Positions 33,046 through 45,554 of a stretch of 64,000 nt of DNA are shown one piece after another. Made by a program: the position numbers and the translations under genes. This DNA is from Paragorgia papillata. Lineage: Eukaryota; Cnidaria; Anthozoa; Scleralcyonacea; Coralliidae. The notes beneath the pieces are model-generated. The model worked only from the letters and a program-made list of their open reading frames with translations, had not been told where the DNA came from and searched no databases. The stretch is taken from assembly GCA_035771165.1 (NCBI GenBank), contig JAWNZC010000311.1:3584501-3648500 (forward strand), read 5' to 3'. Numbering within the stretch: the stretch's first letter is position 1; each line of letters begins with the position of its first letter.

Positions 33046-35408
33046 TAAAGTAATTTTACCTAGTACAAGTTCAAGTGGGCAGCAAGGTGCTAGTAAGAAG
33101 AAATCCATTCTTACACCAAAGCCTACTTTAATTTTAAGACATGAATATGATGTTGCATATTTCAGAGCAAAAGCCAAAAATATGGACAATACACAGATAT
33201 TAGACCTCATCCAAAATGTTTTTAAGCCTGACGAGTCTTTTTCTTTTCCAAGAACTGATGGTAGATCTTTTCTTTATAAATGGTTCAAAGATTACTCATG
33301 GTTATGTTACTCTCCTAGTTTAGATGGTGCATTTTGTCTTCCTTGTGTCTTGTTTGGGGATCGGTATCCAGTAAAAAATACAAAAATTAGAAAACTATTT
33401 TCTGAGCCAATGTCATACTGGAATGATGCATGTGCTTGTTTTAGACGCCATGTTGGTTTGGGGTCGAAGGCTATTTCAAAAGCAGGATTGCATGAAAGTA
33501 CATCAAATTTATTTACAAAACTTATTGGTCAAGCATCGGGTGAGATCCAACCAATTGATGTAATGGTTGATGAGAATGCAAAGAAACAAATTGTTGAAAA
33601 CCGGAAAAAGCTTGTACCAATTGTTGATACCATTAAGCTGTGTGGTCGTCTTGGTTTGCCATTGCGAGGACATCGTGATGATTCAAAATATCATCCTGAG
33701 GTTGGGTCCTACTCCCAAGGAGGTGTTGGTAATTTTGTTGAACTTTTGCATTATAGGGTTCGAGGGGGTGATAGTGTCATCGAAGAACATTTAAAAAATT
33801 GTCAAAAAAATGCTTCCTATATTTCCAAGACCACTCAAAATGACTTAATCAAATGTTGTGGCCAGGTTATTACTGAAAAGATTGTTGATGAAGTTAAAAG
33901 AAACAAATTTTTTAGTATTATTGCAGATGAAGCAGCAGATTCTTCAAATAAACAGCAAATGTCTCTTGTTTTGCGTTTCGTTGATGACAATAGAAACATA
34001 AGGGAAGATTTTGTACGATTTTTGCACTGCAGATGGGGTTTATCTGGTGCAGCTCTTGCCAAACTTATTTTGGATGCACTGACTGATCTATCTTTAAATG
34101 TTAATGATTGTAGAGGCCAAGGGTATGATGGAGCTGGAGCTGTTGCTGGTCACATCAATGGTCTTTCAGCTCACATATTACGTCTAAACTCGAAAGCAAT
34201 ATACACTCATTGTTATAGTCATAGATTAAATTTAGCAATATGCGATTCTTGTTCTGTTCCTCTAGTAAGAAATGCCTTCACTCAAATCAAGGAATTGTCA
34301 TACTTTTTTAACTTGTCAGATGGACGCCAAATGCTTCTTGAGAAAAATGTTCTAAAATATTGCCCAGATTCAAACAAAATGAAATTAAAAGATGTTTGTA
34401 GGACAAGGTGGATTGAGCGAGTTGATGGAATGGATTTGTTCCAGGAATTGTTTGTCCCAATTTTTTTTACTTTAAGTGAAATGAGCTTAAATGCTGAGAG
34501 AGTGTGTAACCCAGCCACTTCATCTAAAGCAACATCTTTTTTAGCACTAATTTCTTCTTTTCAATTTATTGTTGCTCTTGTTATTAGTAGGAATATTTTG
34601 GACTTGACTCTACCTGTAACTCAGTTGCTACAGTCTAAAGTCAATGATGTCATGGATGGCATGCATTTGATTGATGCACTAAAAGGTTTAGGAATTAGAG
34701 TGCGAGATCAAATTAATTTTTACCATGACACCTGGTACAGCCAAGCAGTTGCTTTGGCTGCTAAAGTTGACATAGAAGAGAAAATGCCAAGAATTGCTAG
34801 CCGACAGACTACCAGATGTAACCTCCCAGCCTCCAATGCCTCTGAATACTATAAGAGGGTTATTACAATTCCACTCGTAGACCACCTGAACTCTGATCTC
34901 AAAACTAGATTTGACTTCAGTAAGGTTAATGCTTACTATGGTTTCAGTGTTGTACCTTCCAAAATGATTTCTTTGTTAAATACCTGCAATTCAGATGATC
35001 AGAGTTGGAAAGAAAAATTTAAAATCTTCACCAATTTTTTATGAAGACGATCTTCCAAATGCCTTGGCATTGGATGCTGAATTGGAGCTGTGGCAAAAAT
35101 ATTGGGAAACTTACAAGGGGTCACGACCTGACAGTGCTGCTTCTATGCTTAAGGCTTTAAATTTTGATGCATTTGAAAACATCAAAATAGCTCTTCGTAT
35201 CTTAGCTACTCTCCCTGTAACATCCTGTGAGTGTGAGCGTTCCATCTCAGCTTTACGTATGTTAAAAACCTATAACAGGAGCACTATGGTTGAAACCCGC
35301 TTGAATGGCCTTGCACTCATGCAAATTCATCAGGAAATTGAACCTGATGTTCAAGATGTAATAAATAAATTTTCCTTTGGCAATCGAAGATTAGAACTGA
35401 AGTTGTAA
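32942..35408 (+). pseudogene. hAT transposase (ZMYM1/DUF4371 type), one-base frameshift
   Basis: The frame opens at 32942, but protein-like sequence begins about 33042 (GNKVILPSTSSSGQQG). A TTF-type zinc finger follows (about residues 98-140: FLYKWFKDYSWLCY, FCLPCVLFGD), then DUF4371, then the RNase-H-like hAT core. Catalytic Asp lies in IIADEAAD (residue 329), the second Asp in GQGYDGAG (396), the CxxH motif in HCYSHRLNLA (Cys424, His427), and the Glu in CECERSISAL (35235-35237) in the C-terminal dimerisation domain. The 700-codon frame stops at 35044 because of one extra T in the run 35035-35040; the next frame carries on from FYEDDLPNALALDAE to 35408. Apart from that base and the frame change near 33040 the gene looks intact, so inactivation is recent or an assembly error. 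Joined length is about 790 residues. Confidence 0.85.
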
Positions 35409-35610
35409 AACTACAGTGTATTTCATGTATATTATACGTTATTACATATAACTTTTAAACATATACAGTAAGTAATAAGGTCTGGGGAAACAGATTGAAA
35501 GCTAAGGAATAAATATCTGTGACGTTTCTACATAAGCTAATTTTCTGACATGTGGCTAAGGTGAAATTTTAATCTGATAATTGCACTGGCAGGAATTGAA
35601 CTTGGGTTGC

Positions 35611-36043
35611 TGGTGCCTGAAAACCAGACAGCTCATAGTAACATGGGTTAGTAGGGGGATGGGTAGTGGTGTATTAGATGGGGGGTTGGAATGACCAGGA
35701 TGATGTAGAGAGTTGAGCTTCTCTATGTCCATGAAATGTCCCATTATGGTCATTAACAAAAGCTTCTCCTAACCAGACATTGTCTGCTTGGGTTGAGGTG
35801 TAAAAGGCGGGTATCTGGCGCCTGAAAACCAGACAGCTCACAGTAACATGGGTTAGTAGGGGGATGGGTAGTGGTGTATTAGATAGGGGTTAGAATGACC
35901 GGGATGATGTAGAGAGTTGAGCTCCTCTATGTCCATGAAATGTTCCATTATGGTCATTAACAAAAGCTTCTCCTAACCAGACATTGTCTGCTTGGGTTGA
36001 GGTGTAAAAGGCGGGTATCTGGCGCCTGAAAACCAGACAGCTC
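35611..36043. repeat. 204/205-bp tandem repeat, two copies plus a partial third
   Basis: The landmark cctgaaaaccagacagctc recurs at 35616, 35821 and 36025. Copies differ by a few bases. On the minus strand, just outside the first copy (35590-35604), the sequence aagttcaattcctgcc resembles a tRNA-type B box, preceded by a ctggttttcaggcaccag hairpin, hinting at a tRNA-derived SINE origin. The hammerhead ribozyme lies about 100 bp downstream. Confidence 0.75.
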
Positions 36044-36145
36044 TGGGTAGGTGGGGCTCAACAGCCATGGAAGGCAGCCCACCTAGGAGAAGGAAAACTC
36101 TGATTTCAAACCCCAGCTAGACCTTCACTTGTGTGTTGGTTGGGC

Positions 36146-36225
36146 CGCTGTCCATGTCGGATTGACTGCGTTACCATGGTGTTTCCTAGGCATGCTGATG
36201 AGCTCTGACATAGGGCGAAACAGTG
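36146..36225 (+). ncRNA. Hammerhead ribozyme (type III arrangement)
   Basis: All conserved core elements are present in order. Stem III 5' strand CGCTGT (36146-36151) runs into the GUC cleavage triplet (cut after C36152). Stem I CATGTC (36153-36158) pairs with GGCATG (36189-36194), with one G-U pair. CTGATGA is at 36195-36201. Stem II GCTC (36202-36205) pairs with GGGC (36213-36216) across a 7-nt loop. GAAA is at 36217-36220, and the stem III 3' strand ACAGTG is at 36220-36225. All core bases are consistent with an active self-cleaving RNA. It sits downstream of the 204-bp tandem repeat, as hammerheads often do in retrozymes, SINE-like elements and satellites. Confidence 0.8.
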
Positions 36226-36436
36226 AACTTTTTTATACTAGCATGTGACCACATATCTTCCTACTGTTTATTGGATTTCCCCACCCCCATTCCTGGAAAA
36301 ACTTAACTTAAACTAGTCTTAAAATATCAAAGTCCAATTTGGACAAAACCTTTCTTGAAAATCCTTTCTTGAAAATGATAAAATATCCCATTAAAAACAT
36401 GTTTTAAAACATTTAAAATTTTGCTCAAAAGTTCTG
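36226..36436. other. Spacer, no gene recognised
   Basis: AT-rich sequence with a short duplication (tttcttgaaaatcc and tttcttgaaaatga near 36351 and 36366). Confidence 0.5.
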
Positions 36437-36569
36437 TCAGAATACGGGAAATGCCATTTCAGAGATCCAAATTTCAAAAATTTTCCGGTGGGGCATGCCC
36501 CCGGACCCCCCTAGATCTGTACCCACCGCAAGTTTGACTAAGGTATCAAAATTCCTAGATCCGCCCCTG
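36437..36569. mobile_element. Right half of a hAT MITE
   Basis: The end gatccgcccctg and the preceding aatgccatttcagag, ttttccgg, gcatgcccccggaccccc resemble the right halves of the MITEs ending at 3862 and 18526. It is followed by a C homopolymer. Either it is the remainder of the MITE begun at 31051, or it is the right end of the hAT element at 31223. Confidence 0.6.
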
Positions 36570-39500
36570 CCCCCCCCCCCCCGTTTCGCCGCACTTCCGC
36601 TGCCCCCTTTTAAACCAACTAGAATTTTAAAAATCCCTCCCAACACTCAAGACAGAAAAATAAATTTTAGAGCCCCCCAAAAATGGATATAGCGAAAAAC
36701 GGAAATATTCAACCGGGCTATGTCTAGTAATGTATTGCGACAAGAAATGAGGGTGTAACTTTTGTATATTGTAATTATATAAAGAGTTACCGTAAAAAAA
36801 ACTAAGCCCGGTCGAATATACCGGAAAACGGTAATATTCAACCGGGCTATGTCTAGTAATGTATTGTGACAAGAAATGAGGGTGAAGATATTGTATATTG
36901 TAACTATATCAAGAGTTACCGTCAAAAAACTAAGCCCTGTTGAATATACCGGAAAACGGTAATATTCAACCGGGCTATGTCTAGTAATGTATTGTGACAA
37001 GAAATGAGGGTGAAAGATATTGTATATATTGTAACTATACAAGAAATGAGGGTGAAAGATATTGTATATATTGTAACTATATCAAGAGTTACCCTCAAAA
37101 AACTAAGCCTGGTCGAATATACCGGAAAACGGTAATATTCAACCGGGCTGTGTCTAGTAATGTATTGTGACAAGAAATGAGGGTGAAGATATTGTATATT
37201 GTAACTATATCAAGAGTTACGATCAAAAAACTAAGCCCGGTCGAATATACCAGAAAACGGTAATATTCAACCGGGCTATGTCTAGTAATGTATTGTGACA
37301 AGAAATGAGGGTGAAGATATTGTATATTGTAACTATATCAAGAGTTACCGTCAAAAAACTAAGCCCTGTCGAATATACCGGAAAACGGTAATATTCAACC
37401 GGGCTATATCTAGTAATGTATTGTGACAAGAAATGAGGGTGAAAGATATTGTATATTGTAACTATATCAAGAGTTACACTCAAAAAACTAAGCCCAGTCG
37501 AATATACCGGAAAACGGTAATATTCAACCGGGCTATGTCTAGTAATGTATTGTGACAAGAAATGAGGGTGCAGATATTGTATATTGTAACTATATCAAGA
37601 GTTACCGTAAAAAAACTAAGCCCTGTCGAATATACCGGAAAACGGTAATATTCAACCGGGCTATATCTAGTAATGTATTGTGACAAGAAATGAGGGTGAA
37701 AGATATTGTATATTGTAACTATATCAAGAGTTACAGTCAAAAAACTAAGCCCGGTCGAATATACCGGAAAACGGTAATATTCAACCGGGCTATGTCTAGT
37801 AATGTATTGTGACAAGAAATGAGGGTGAAAGAAATTGTATATATTGTAACTATACAAGAAATGAGGGTGAAAGATATTGTATATATTGTAACTATATCAA
37901 GAGTTACCCTCAAAAAACTAAGCCTGGTCGAATATACCGGAAAACGGTAATATTCAACCGGGCTATGTCTAGTAATGTATTGTGACAAGAAATGAGGGTG
38001 AAGATATTGTATATTGTAACTATATCAAGAGTTACGATCAAAAAACTAAGCCCGGTCGAATATACCAGAAAACGGTAATATTCAACCGGGCTATGTCTAG
38101 TAATGTATTGTGACAAGAAATGAGGGTGAAGATATTGTATATTGTAACTATATCGAGAGTTACCGTCAAAAAACTAAACCCGGTCGAATATACCGGAAAA
38201 CGGTAATATTCAACCGGGCTATGTCTAGTAATGTATTGTGACAAGAAATGAGAGTGAAGATATTGTATATTGTAACTATATCAAGAGTTAGCTACCGTCA
38301 AAAAACTAAGCCCTGTCGAATATACCGGAAAACGGTAATATTCAACCGGGCTATATCTAGTAATGTATTGTGACAAGAAATGAGGGTGAAAGATATTGTA
38401 TATTGTAACTATATCAAGAGTTAGTGTCAAAAAACTAAGCCCGGTCGAATATACCGGAAAACGGTAATATTCAACCGGGCTATGTCTAGTAATGTATTGT
38501 GACAAGAAATGAGGGTGAAGATATTGTATATTGTAACTATATCAAGAGTTACCGTCAAAAAACTAAGCCCGGTCGAATATACCGGAAAACGGTAATATTC
38601 AACCGGGCTATGTCTAGTAATGTATTGTGACAAGAAATGAGGGTGAAAGATGTTGTATATATTGTAACTATACAAGAAATGAGGGTGAAAGATATTGTAT
38701 ATATTGTAACTATATCAAGAGTTACCCTCAAAAAACTAAGCCTGGTCGAATATACCGGAAAACGGTAATATTCAACCGGGCTATGTCTAGTAATGTATTG
38801 TGACAAGAAATGAGGGTGAAAGATGTTGTATATATTGTAACTATACAAGAAATGAGGGTGAAAGATATTGTATATATTGTAACTATATCAAGAGTTACCC
38901 TCAAAAAACTAAGCCTGGTCGAATATACCGGAAAACGGTAATATTCAACCGGGCTGTGTCTAGTAATGTATTGTGACAAGAAATGAGGGTGAAGATATTG
39001 TATATTGTAACTATATCAAGAGTTACGATCAAAAAACTAAGCCCGGTCGAATATACCAGAAAACGGTAATATTCAACCGGGCTATGTCTAGTAATGTATT
39101 GTGACAAGGAATGAGGGTGAAGATATTGTATATTGTAACTATATCAAGAGTTACCGTCAAAAAACTAAGCCCTGTCGAATATACCGGAAAACGGTAATAT
39201 TCAACCGGGCTATATTTAGTAATGTATTGTGACAAGAAATGAGGGTCAAAGTAATTGTATATTGTAACTATATCAAGAGTTACAGTTAAAAAACTAAGCC
39301 CAGTCGAATATACCGGAAAACGGTAATATTCAACCGGGCTATGTCTAGTAATGTATTGTGACAAGAAATGAGGGTTAAAGATATTGTATATTGTAACTAT
39401 ATCAAGAGTTACCGTCAAAAAACTAAGCCCTGTCGAATATACCGGAAAACGGTAATATTCAACCGGGCTATGTCTAGTAATGTATTGTGACAAGAAATGA

Positions 39501-42500
39501 GGGTGAAAGATATTGTATATATTGTAACTATACAAGAAATGAGGGTGAAAGATATTGTATATATTGTAACTATATCAAGAGTTACCCTAAAAAAACTAAG
39601 CCTGGTCGAATATACCGGAAAACGGTAATATTCAACCGGGCTGTGTCTAGTAATGTATTGTGACAAGAAATGAGGGTTAAGATATTGTATATTGTAACTA
39701 TATCAAGAGTTACGATCAAAAAACTAAGCCCGGTCGAATATACCAGAAAACGGTAATATTCAACCGGGCTATATCTAGTAATGTATTGTGACAAGAAATG
39801 AGGGTGAAAGATATTATATATTGTAACTATATCAAGAGTTACCGTCAAAAAACTAAGCCCAGTCGAATATACCGGAAAACGGTAATATTCAACCGGGCTA
39901 TGTCTAGTAATGTATTGCGACAAGAAATGAGGGTGAAGATATTGTATATTGTAACTATATCAAGAGTTACCCTCAAAAAACTAAGCCCGGTCGAATATAC
40001 CGGAAAACGGTAATATTCAACCGGGCTATGTCTAGTAATGTATTGTGACAAGAAATGAGGGTGAAAGATATTGTATATATTGTAACTATACAAGAAATGA
40101 GGGTGAAAGATATTGTATATATTGTAACTATATCAAGAGTTACCGTCAAAAAACTAAGCCCGGTCGAATATACCGGAAAACGGTAATATTCAACCGGGCT
40201 ATGTCTAGTAATGTATTGTGACAAGAAATGAGGGTGAAGATATTGTATATTGTAACTATATCAAGAGTTACCGTCAAAAAACTAAGCCCTGTCGAATATA
40301 CCGGAAAACGGTAATATTCAACCGGGCTATGTCTAGTAATGTATTGTGACAAGAAATGAGGGTGAAAGATATTGTATATATTGTAACTATACAAGAAATG
40401 AGGGTGAAAGATATTGTATATTGTAACTATATCAAGAGTTACCCTCAAAAAACTAAGCCTGGTCGAATATACCGGAAAAACGGTAATATTCAACCGGGCT
40501 GTGTCTAGTAATGTATTGTGACAAGAAATGAGGGTTAAGATATTGTATATTGTAACTATATCAAGAGTTACGATCAAAAAACTAAGCCCGGTCGAATATA
40601 CCAGAAAACGGTAATATTCAACCGGGCTATATCTAGTAATGTATTGTGACAAGAAATGAGGGTGAAAGATATTATATATTGTAACTATATCAAGAGTTAC
40701 CGTCAAAAAACTAAGCCCAGTCGAATATACCGGAAAACGGTAATATTCAACCGGGCTATGTCTAGTAATGTATTGCGACAAGAAATGAGGGTGAAGATAT
40801 TGTATATTGTAACTATATCAAGAGTTACCCTCAAAAAACTAAGCCCGGTCGAATATACCGGAAAACGGTAATATTCAACCGGGCTATGTCTAGTAATGTA
40901 TTGTGACAAGAAATGAGGGTGAAAGATATTGTATATATTGTAACTATAACAAGAAATGAGGGTGAAAGATATTGTATATATTGTAACTATATCAAGAGTT
41001 ACCGTCAAAGAACTAAGCCTGGTCGAATATACCGGAAAACGGTAATATTCAACCGGGCTATGTCTAGTAATGTATTGTGACAAGAAATGAGGGTGAAGAT
41101 ATTGTATATCGTAACTATATCAAGAGTTACCGTCAAAAAACTAAGCCCGGTCGAATATACCGGAAAACGGTAATATTCAACTGGGCTATGTCTAGTAATG
41201 TATTGTGACAAGAAATGAGGGTGAAAGATATTATATATTGTAACTATATCAAGAGTTACCGTCAAAAAACTAAGCCTGGTCGAATATACCGGAAAACGGT
41301 AATATTCAACCGGGCTATGTCTAGTAATGTATTGCGACAAGAAATGAGGGTGAAGATATTGTATATTGTAACTATATCAAGAGTTACCCTCAAAAAACTA
41401 AGCCCGGTCGAATATACCGGAAAACGGTAATATTCAACCGGGCTATGTATAGTAATGTATTGTGACAAGAAATGAGGGTGAAAGATATTGTATATATTGT
41501 AACTATACAAGAAATGAGGGTGAAAGATATTGTATATATTGTAACTATATCAAGAGTTACCCTCAAAAAACTAAGCCTGGTCGAATATACCGGAAAACGG
41601 TAATATTCAACCGGGCTGTGTCTAGTAATGTATTGTGACAAGAAATGAGGGTGAAGATATTGTATATTGTAACTATATCAAGAGTTACGATAAAAAAACT
41701 AAGCCCGGTCGAATATACCAGAAAACGGTAATATTCAACCGGGCTACGTCTAGTAATGTATTGTGACAAGAAATGAGGGTGTATCTATTGTATATTGTAA
41801 CTATATCGAGAGTTACCGTCAAAAAACTAAGCCCGGTCGAATATACCGGAAAACGGTAATATTCAACCGGGCTATGTCTAGTAATGTATTGTGACAAGAA
41901 ATGAGGGTGTAACTATTGTATATTGTAACTATATCGAGAGTTACCGTCAAAAAACTAAACCCGGTCGAATATACCGGGAAAAGGTAATATTCAACCGGGC
42001 TATGTCTAGTAATGCATTGTGACAAGAAATGTGGGTGTAACTATTGTATATTGTAAATATATCGAGAGTTACCGTCAAAAAACTAAACCCGGTCGAATAT
42101 ACCGGAAACCGGTAATATTCAACCGGGCTATGTCTAGTAATGTATTGTGACAAGAAATGAGGGTGAAAGATATTGTATATATTGTAACTATACAAGAAAT
42201 GAGGGTGAAAGATATTGTATATATTGTAACTATATCAAGAGTTACCGTCAAAAAACTAAGCCCGTTCGAATATACCGGAAAACGGTAATATTCAACCGGG
42301 CTATGTCTAGTAATGTATTGTGACAAGAAATGAGGGTGAAGATATTGTATATTGTAACTATATCAAGAGTTACCGTCAAAAAACTAAGCCCTGTCGAATA
42401 TACCGGAAAACGGTAATATTCAACCGGGCTATGTCTAGTAATGTATTGTGACAAGAAATGAGGGTGAAAGATATTGTATATATTGTAACTATACAAGAAA

Positions 42501-45500
42501 TGAGGGTGAAAGATATTGTATATATTGTAACTATATCAAGAGTTACCCTCAAAAAACTAAGCCTGGTCGAATATACCGGAAAACGGTAATATTCAACCGG
42601 GCTGTGTCTAGTAATGTATTGTGACAAGAAATGAGGGTTAAGATATTGTATATTGTAACTATATCAAGAGTTACGATCAAAAAACTAAGCCCGGTCGAAT
42701 ATACCAGAAAACGGTAATATTCAACCGGGCTATATCTAGTAATGTATTGTGACAAGAAATGAGGGTGAAAGATATTATATATTGTAACTATATCAAGAGT
42801 TACCGTCAAAAAACTAAGCCCAGTCGAATATACCGGAAAACGGTAATATTCAACCGGGCTATGTCTAGTAATGTATTGCGACAAGAAATGAGGGTGAAGA
42901 TATTGTATATTGTAACTATATCAAGAGTTACCCTCAAAAAAACTAAGCCCGGTCGAATATACCGGAAAACGGTAATATTCAACCGGGCTATGTCTAGTAA
43001 TGTATTGTGACAAGAAATGAGGGTGAAAGATATTGTATATATTGTAACTATACAAGAAATGAGGGTGAAAGATATTGTATATATTGTAACTATATCAAGA
43101 GTTACCGTCAAAGAACTAAGCCTGGTCGAATATACCGGAAAACGGTAATATTCAACCGGGCTATGTCTAGTAATGTATTGTGACAAGAAATGAGGGTGAA
43201 GATATTGTATATCGTAACTATATCAAGAGTTACGATCAAAAAACTAAGCCCGGTCGAATATACCAGAAAACGGTAATATTCAACCGGGCTATATCTAGTA
43301 ATGTATTGTGACAAGAAATGAGGGTGAAAGATATTATATATTGTAACTATATCAAGAGTTACCGTCAAAAAACTAAGCCCAGTCGAATATACCGGAAAAC
43401 GGTAATATTCAACCGGGCTATGTCTAGTAATGTATTGCGACAAGAAATGAGGGTGAAGATATTGTATATTGTAACTATATCAAGAGTTACCCTCAAAAAA
43501 CTAAGCCCGGTCGAATATACCGGAAAACGGTAATATTCAACCGGGCTATGTCTAGTAATGTATTGTGACAAGAAATGAGGGTGAAAGATATTGTATATAT
43601 TGTAACTATACAAGAAATGAGGGTGAAAGATATTGTATATATTGTAACTATATCAAGAGTTACCGTCAAAGAACTAAGCCTGGTCGAATATACCGGAAAA
43701 CGGTAATATTCAACCGGGCTATGTCTAGTAATGTATTGTGACAAGAAATGAGGGTGAAGATATTGTATATCGTAACTATATCAAGAGTTACCGTCAAAAA
43801 ACTAAGCCCGGTCGAATATACCGGAAAACGGTAATATTCAACTGGGCTATGTCTAGTAATGTATTGTGACAAGAAATGAGGGTGAAAGATATTATATATT
43901 GTAACTATATCAAGAGTTACCGTCAAAAACTAAGCCTGGTCGAATATACCGGAAAACGGTAATATTCAACCGGGCTATGTCTAGTAATGTATTGCGACAA
44001 GAAATGAGGGTGAAGATATTGTATATTGTAACTATATCAAGAGTTACCCTCAAAAAACTAAGCCCGGTCGAATATACCGGAAAACGGTAATATTCAACCG
44101 GGCTATGTATAGTAATGTATTGTGACAAGAAATGAGGGTGAAAGATATTGTATATATTGTAACTATACAAGAAATGAGGGTGAAAGATATTGTATATATT
44201 GTAACTATATCAAGAGTTACCCTCAAAAAACTAAGCCTGGTCGAATATACCGGAAAACGGTAATATTCAACCGGGCTGTGTCTAGTAATGTATTGTGACA
44301 AGAAATGAGGGTGAAGATATTGTATATTGTAACTATATCAAGAGTTACGATAAAAAAACTAAGCCCGGTCGAATATACCAGAAAACGGTAATATTCAACC
44401 GGGCTACGTCTAGTAATGTATTGTGACAAGAAATGACGGTGTAACTATTATATATTGTAACTATATCGAGAGTTACCGTCAAAAAACTAAACCCGGTCGA
44501 ATATACCGGAAAACGGTAATATTCAACCGGGCTATGTCTAGTAATGTATTGTGACAAGAAATGAGGGTGTATCTATTGTATATTGTAACTATATCGAGAG
44601 TTACCGTCAAAAAACTAAGCCCGGTCGAATATACCGGAAAACGGTAATATTCAACCGGGCTATGTCTAGTAATGTATTGTGACAAGAAATGAGGGTGTAA
44701 CTATTGTTATATTGTAACTATATCGAGAGTTACCGTCAAAAAAACTAAACCCGGTCGAGTATACCGGGAAAAGGTAATATTCAACCGGGCTATGTCTAGT
44801 AATGCATTGTGACAAGAAATGTGGGTGTAACTATTGTATATTGTAAATATATCGAGAGTTACCGTCAAAAAACTAAACCCGGTCGAGTATACCGGGAAAA
44901 GGTAATATTCAACCGGGCTATGTCTAGTAATGCATTGTGACAAGAAATGTGGGTGTAACTATTGTATATTGTAAATATATCGAGAGTTACCGTCAAAAAA
45001 CTAAACCCGGTCGAATATACCGGAAACCGGTAATATTCAACCGGGCTATGTCTAGTAATGTATTGTGACAAGAAATGAGGGTGAAAGATATTGTATATTG
45101 TAACTATATCGAGAGTTACCGTCAAAAAACTAAACCCGGTCGAATATACCGGAAACCGGTAATATTCAACCGGGCTATGTCTAGTAATGTATTGTGACAA
45201 GAAATGAGGGTGAATGATATTGTATATATTGTAACTATACAAGAAATGAGGGTGAAAGATATTGTATATATTGTAACTATCTCAAGAGTTACCCTCAAAA
45301 AACTAAGCCTGGTCGAATATACCGGAAAACGGTAATATTCAACCCGGCTGTGTCTAGTAATGTATTGTGACAAGAAATGAGGGTGAAGATATTGTATATT
45401 GTAACTATATCAAGAGTTACCGTCAAAAAACTAAGCCCTGTCGAATATACCGGAAAACGGTAAAATTCAACCGGGCTATATCTAGTAATGTATTGTGACA

Positions 45501-45554
45501 AGAAATGAGGGTGAAAGATATTGTATATTGTAACTATATCAAGAGTTAAAGTCA

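Larger units (their letters stand above)
31223..35500 (+). mobile_element. Near-complete autonomous hAT element (ZMYM1-like) with vertnin-like ORF
   Basis: The left terminus caggggcggatttag is hAT-type and is followed by promoter repeats, a two-exon accessory ORF and the transposase. The right terminus is not certain. The only matching inverted end downstream is at 36569 (gatccgcccctg, TIR match 14 of 15), with ttagtcaa shared inside both ends, but the 8-bp flanks differ (atagcccc versus a run of C). The end coordinate given here is simply past the last coding base. Confidence 0.6.

Noticed and set aside
31223..36569. Single 5.3-kb hAT element defined by ends at 31223 and 36569
   Set aside because: The terminal repeats match 14 of 15, but the 8-bp flanks do not, and the right end also belongs to a MITE family seen elsewhere. 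Kept only as a possible right boundary.
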